Assembly (NCBI RefSeq): GCF_004798965.1
Contig: NZ_SDSD01000004.1
Location: forward strand, 124,001-188,000
Length of the DNA: 64,000 nucleotides
Source of the DNA: Onishia niordana
Lineage (GTDB): Bacteria > Pseudomonadota > Gammaproteobacteria > Pseudomonadales > Halomonadaceae
Direction: 5' to 3'
The notes below the pieces were generated by a model that saw only the letters and a list, made by a program, of their open reading frames with translations, had not been told where the DNA came from and did not search any database. A program made the position numbers and the translations under genes. Position 1 is the stretch's first letter. Each line of letters begins with the position of its first letter. Positions 60,676 to 64,000 of this stretch are shown here, in pieces.

Positions 60676-62568
60676 ATGTTTTCTTCGTTGCGCAAGCGCA
60701 TCCTGATCATCACCCTGGCGATCATCGCCATGGCCTTGGTGATCAATGCGGCCGTCAGCTATCTGACCGTCAAGTCCCACGATCAAGAGCAGGTCGCCAA
60801 TCAACTGGCCTCCATTGCCAGTGGTAACGCCCTGGCGATCGAGGAGTGGATTGCCGCGCGCACCAGCATGGTCGAGGCGGCTCGTGAGCCGGTAAAGGGC
60901 GATGATCCGGTACCGGCGTTGATTCAGCTCGCCAAGTCCGGCGGCTTCCTATCGACCTATCTCGGCAAGCCGGATGGCTCTCTGATCAGTTCGGATGGCT
61001 GGGTGCCTCCGGATGATTACGATCCGCGGCAGCGTGACTGGTACCGCTCGGCGACCGAGCAGGACAAGACCATCGTTTCCTTGCCCTACGTGGACGCCAG
61101 CAGCGGTCGTATGGTGGTGAGCTTCGCCACTCCGGTCGAACGTGGCGGACGTCTCCATGGCGTGATCGGTGGTGATGTGGTGATCGACAAGCTGATCACT
61201 CAGGTCAACGATATCCAGCCGACGCCGTCCAGCTTCGCCTTCCTCAGTACGGGCGGCGAAACACTGATCGCCCACCCCAACGCCGAGTTGACCCTCAAGC
61301 CGCTGACCCGTCTCAGCGAGGAGCTGACGCCGTCTGCTATCTCGCGCCTTGGCAGTACCAAAGACGGCTGGGAGACGATTGCCATCGGTGATGCCGGCAA
61401 GCGGCTGTCAGTGACCCCTATCCCCGGCAGTGACTGGGAACTGGGAGTGGCGATGGACGAATACGAGGCGACCGCCGGCCTGCGTGCCATCCTCGAGTCC
61501 TCCTTGATCACCCTGGTGAGCATTATCGTCATCACGGCCCTGCTGCTGGGTCTGTGGCTCAAACGCACCCTGGCAGGTCTCGAGCGGGCGCGGGATGCCC
61601 TGGAGGATATCGCCAGCGGCGAGGGCGACCTGACCCGGCGCCTGCCTGAGCAGGGCCGAGACGAGGTGGCGCAGATGGCCGCCGCCTTCAATCGTTTCGT
61701 CGGCAAGATGGAGGCGGTGATGGTCACGATCCGCCAAAGCAGCGAATCGGTGCGTATCGCCGCGACGGAGATTTCCACAGGTGGTCAGGACCTGTCTCGC
61801 CGCACCGAGAATGCTGCCTCGAGCCTGCAAGAGACCTCGGCTTCGGTGGAGCAGATCACCAGTACCGTCGCACATACTGCCGAGTCCTCTCGTCAGGCGA
61901 GCGGCCTTGCCGAGTCTGCCTCCGAGGTCGCCCGCCGTGGCGGAGAGGCGGTTGGCCAGGTGGTCGATACGATGCAGGGTATTCGCGATTCGTCGGCGCA
62001 GATCAATGAGATCGTCAATGTGATGGACGGCATCTCTTTCCAGACCAATCTGCTGGCACTGAACGCCTCGGTGGAGGCGGCACGGGCCGGTGAACAGGGG
62101 CGTGGCTTTGCGGTCGTGGCCGGGGAGGTGCGCCAGCTGGCGAGCCGCTCGGCAGAGGCCGCCAAGCAGATCAAGGGCCTGATCGAGACCTCCAGTGCTC
62201 GCACCGAAGAGGGCGCGGCCCAGGTGCGCGCCGCCGGCGAGACCATGGAAGAGATCGTACAGAGTGTCACCCGAGTCACCGACGTGCTGGGTGAAATCAC
62301 CGCCGCGACCGGTGAGCAGAGCGAGGGTATCGGTCAGGTCAATGTGGCCGTGTCCGAGCTGGACCGCATGACCCAGCAGAACGCTGCCCTGGTCGAGGAG
62401 TCGACCACTGCCGCCGAGCAACTGAAGGATCAGGCGGACCGGCTCACCGAGGCGGTGGCTGGCTTCACGCTGAGCGAGTCTGCCCTTGACGCCGGGCGAG
62501 GCGCGTTGCCGCCACTCGGCGATGCCGGGATGGACGCCAAGCGTCGTCCCAGCCTCGAATTCGCCTGA
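60676..62568 (+). CDS. Methyl-accepting chemotaxis protein, amino-acid dCache type
   Basis: 630 residues. TM1 about 8-30, periplasmic double-Cache domain about 33-270, TM2 about 275-298, HAMP about 300-355 and a cytoplasmic signalling domain whose hairpin tip is [23 protein letters not shown] split near 455-480. In the distal Cache unit YDPRQRDWY (Tyr115, Arg120, Trp122, Tyr123), Tyr138 and Asp167 have exactly the spacing of the amino-acid-binding residues I remember from Pseudomonas PctA, so the ligand is probably an L-amino acid. No C-terminal NWETF pentapeptide. Promoter is sigma-28-like. Lies 1.4 kb after the amino-acid transporter. Confidence 0.93.
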   Translation: MFSSLRKRILIITLAIIAMALVINAAVSYLTVKSHDQEQVANQLASIASGNALAIEEWIAARTSMVEAAREPVKGDDPVPALIQLAKSGGFLSTYLGKPDGSLISSDGWVPPDDYDPRQRDWYRSATEQDKTIVSLPYVDASSGRMVVSFATPVERGGRLHGVIGGDVVIDKLITQVNDIQPTPSSFAFLSTGGETLIAHPNAELTLKPLTRLSEELTPSAISRLGSTKDGWETIAIGDAGKRLSVTPIPGSDWELGVAMDEYEATAGLRAILESSLITLVSIIVITALLLGLWLKRTLAGLERARDALEDIASGEGDLTRRLPEQGRDEVAQMAAAFNRFVGKMEAVMVTIRQSSESVRIAATEISTGGQDLSRRTENAASSLQETSASVEQITSTVAHTAESSRQASGLAESASEVARRGGEAVGQVVDTMQGIRDSSAQINEIVNVMDGISFQTNLLALNASVEAARAGEQGRGFAVVAGEVRQLASRSAEAAKQIKGLIETSSARTEEGAAQVRAAGETMEEIVQSVTRVTDVLGEITAATGEQSEGIGQVNVAVSELDRMTQQNAALVEESTTAAEQLKDQADRLTEAVAGFTLSESALDAGRGALPPLGDAGMDAKRRPSLEFA

Positions 62569-62622
62569 CCCTCTAGTGCGAGTCCTTCCCTCTAAGATGG
62601 GAAGTCGCGCACTCGTTTCATG

Positions 62623-62669
62623 AAAAGCCCCGCCGCTCCGGCCCACCATGGTCGGGGCGGTGGGGCTTT
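62623..62669 (+). terminator. Terminator after the first chemoreceptor gene
   Basis: AAAAGCCCCGCCGCTCCG pairs, with a few G-U or mismatch positions, with CGGGGCGGTGGGGCTTT around a 12-base loop, followed by CTGGTT. Confidence 0.75.
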
Positions 62670-62742
62670 CTGGTTCGCTACGTTGCTGGCGTGCTCAGCC
62701 GAGTCGGCTCCTTTTCCGTGTGGGCCGAATGTCGACGATGCC

Positions 62743-62769
62743 TCAAGTCGTGTTCCTCGACGCCGATAA
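62743..62769 (+). promoter_or_regulatory. Sigma-28 (FliA) type promoter of the second chemoreceptor
   Basis: TCAAGTCG (62743-62750), exactly 11 bases, then a perfect GCCGATAA (62762-62769). A transcript would start near 62775, leaving a leader of about 213 bases before the ATG at 62989. Confidence 0.75.
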
Positions 62770-62988
62770 CCTATCCATGGAAGCCACGGCCAGGTGTACC
62801 TAGCTCCTCGTCGCCTTTGGTTAGCGAGTCGTGCTTCGTGTTGTTACGACGGTCATTACTTCAGTCATAACAACAATCGTTACTACGGCTGCGTAGCCTG
62901 GTGGTGCCTCGGCATCTTTTATCAACGCCCTGGACAGCTACCTGAGCGTCGCACCCTGTTACCCATTCCCCTGAAGAGAATAATATCA

Positions 62989-64000
62989 ATGCGTTTCAAG
63001 TCCTTACGCTCCTTCGTCACCTTATTGGTGGGGGGCTGTATCCTAATCGTGGTCGCCGCGCTGGTGAGCTATGCGATGATCGCCAACTCCCGTTCCCAGG
63101 CCCTCGTCGAGGACCGCACCAGCGAACTACTACGCGATAACGCTCGCGAGCGGCTGATGGCATTGGCCGAGGCCCAGAGTCAGGATATCCAGCGCCGGCT
63201 TGAACGGGCCCTGCTGCTGGCCGAACAGCTTGCTGATACCAATGCCCTGATGGGCCAGCGCGACGCAGAGGGTCAGGCGAAATTGGTGCTTGGGCGTCAT
63301 GAGCTGTCCAATCTGACTCGCGACCTGGTGGCCCAGAATCCCGATCTGCTGGATGCCTTCATCGGCTGGGAGCCCAATGCGTTTGGTTCTGATGCGGTAT
63401 TCGAAGGCAAGACCGACGAGGGCTACGACGGCAGTGGCCGTTTCATGCCCTGGTGGTATCGCAGTGGCGAGGGCCAGATCGAGGTATTGCCGCTGGGCGG
63501 TAGCATGGAGAGTGAGGAGCGCAACGCCGAGGGCATTCGTGCGGGTGAGTATTATCTTTGCCCGAAGGAAACCAAACGTGCCTGTATCATCGACCCGCAT
63601 TACTACGACTATGGCGACGAGCGCTACCTGGTAACCTCCTTTAACGCGCCTATCCTCGTTGACGGCGATTATCGCGGTGTTGCCGGTGTCGATCTCGACG
63701 TGGAGTTCCTTCAGGGCCTGCTGGACGAGGCCAATGCCGGACTTTACTCAGGTGCCGGTGAGATGACCTTGGTGGGATCCCGTGGGGTGTTGGCAGGTGC
63801 CACGGCCAACGCCAAGACCGATGGGCTGGGCAAGCTTGCCGATGAGGTGCTCGGTGATGACATGAACCAGCGGCTCGAGGCGGCCCGCGAGGCCGGCGAG
63901 GCGATCTTCGCTTTTGATGAGGTGCAAGAGCGCTTCGAGGTGACCTGGCCCTTCACTATCGGTGGCACCGATGAAACCTGGGTGTTGTCGATGCGTCTTC
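62989..64000 (+). CDS. Methyl-accepting chemotaxis protein, N-terminal part (cut by window end)
   Basis: The frame opens at ATG 62989 (GAAGAG upstream) and is still open at 64000, giving 337 residues: MRFKSLRSFVTLLVGG start, TM1 about 9-35, and most of a double-Cache sensor. The distal part shows FMPWWYRSGEG, YYLCPKETKRACIIDPHYY and YRGVAGVDLDVEFLQ, the last being the usual end-of-Cache GVDL motif. The amino-acid motif of the first receptor is not present, so the ligand differs. The signalling half lies outside the window, but the sensor layout and the sigma-28 promoter make a chemoreceptor the likely product. Confidence 0.85.
   Translation, partial: MRFKSLRSFVTLLVGGCILIVVAALVSYAMIANSRSQALVEDRTSELLRDNARERLMALAEAQSQDIQRRLERALLLAEQLADTNALMGQRDAEGQAKLVLGRHELSNLTRDLVAQNPDLLDAFIGWEPNAFGSDAVFEGKTDEGYDGSGRFMPWWYRSGEGQIEVLPLGGSMESEERNAEGIRAGEYYLCPKETKRACIIDPHYYDYGDERYLVTSFNAPILVDGDYRGVAGVDLDVEFLQGLLDEANAGLYSGAGEMTLVGSRGVLAGATANAKTDGLGKLADEVLGDDMNQRLEAAREAGEAIFAFDEVQERFEVTWPFTIGGTDETWVLSMRL

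Larger units (their letters stand above)
62569..62988 (+). other. Intergenic region between the two chemoreceptor genes
   Basis: 420 bp: a first hairpin (GTGCG...CGCAC, 62576-62612), a terminator (62623-62669), the sigma-28 promoter at 62743-62769, then a leader of about 210 bases rich in GTTACNAC repeats (62840-62890). No coding frame is supported. Confidence 0.6.

Overview
The window looks like a chromosome segment of a high-GC gammaproteobacterium of the Halomonas type (Halomonadaceae). This rests on gene content and gene order rather than on a marker sequence. It shows enterobacterial-style blocks (zapA-6S RNA-ygfA with divergent ygfB-pepP-ubiH-ubiI; gpmI-envC with divergent yibN-secB; xseB-ispA-dxs), a pseudomonad-style gshB-tonB-yqgE-ruvX block, an aapJQMP amino-acid transporter and a membrane-type urate oxidase. 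No rRNA, tRNA, CRISPR array, insertion sequence or prophage was seen.

Layout. 1-7.1 kb: LPS inner-core locus (start of a GT2 transferase on the minus strand, GT4, GT90, Kdo kinase, GT9 heptosyltransferase, hldE, waaA). 7.1-9.8 kb: rpiA, ilvA and a 31-residue membrane peptide. 9.9-16.2 kb: ygfA, a 6S RNA gene on the minus strand, zapA, ygfB, pepP, ubiH, ubiI, then a 14-bp minisatellite. 16.2-26.5 kb: ctpA, envC, gpmI, yibN, secB, rsmE, an S1-domain protein, gshB, tonB, yqgE, ruvX. 26.5-29.3 kb: an accessory patch with a gamma-glutamylcyclotransferase-like gene lying between ruvX and a decayed second copy of the ruvX 3' end, then a PAS-GAF-GGDEF cyclase. 29.3-40.5 kb: pyrB and a purine/ureide catabolism cluster (IclR regulator, uraD, uraH, puuD, GntR regulator, two NCS1 permeases, allantoin/hydantoin racemase, allA, a fold-III PLP enzyme). 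40.6-46.6 kb: trhO, serA, xseB-ispA-dxs. 46.7-50.4 kb: a tandem pair of small exported proteins with duplicated palindromic promoters, djlA, and an intact Fic-family gene whose active site has been rewritten. 50.4-54.5 kb: trhA, ribA, hemE, vanZ-like, speE. 55-59.3 kb: aapJQMP. 59.3-64 kb: a small membrane protein, a host-attachment-family protein and two chemoreceptors, each behind a sigma-28-type promoter; the second runs off the end of the window.

How parts work together. Urate is oxidised by PuuD, 5-hydroxyisourate is hydrolysed by UraH, OHCU is decarboxylated by UraD, the racemase interconverts allantoin enantiomers, and AllA ends the path at glyoxylate plus urea. Allantoinase and allantoicase are not in the window. 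Four copies of a TTGTATACAA-like palindrome lie before uraD/uraH, the GntR gene, the racemase-permease operon and allA, so the local GntR protein probably controls the cluster. The chemoreceptor at 60.7 kb carries the residues of amino-acid-binding dCache domains and lies close to the amino-acid ABC transporter.

The most unusual items are the pseudo-Fic protein (catalytic His and inhibitory Glu both replaced by Ser in an intact frame), the duplicated promoter-gene-terminator units at 46.7-47.8 kb, the ruvX relic around the cyclotransferase gene, and the shared operator of the ureide cluster. All calls were made by reading the sequence; family assignments rest on remembered motifs, not on searches.
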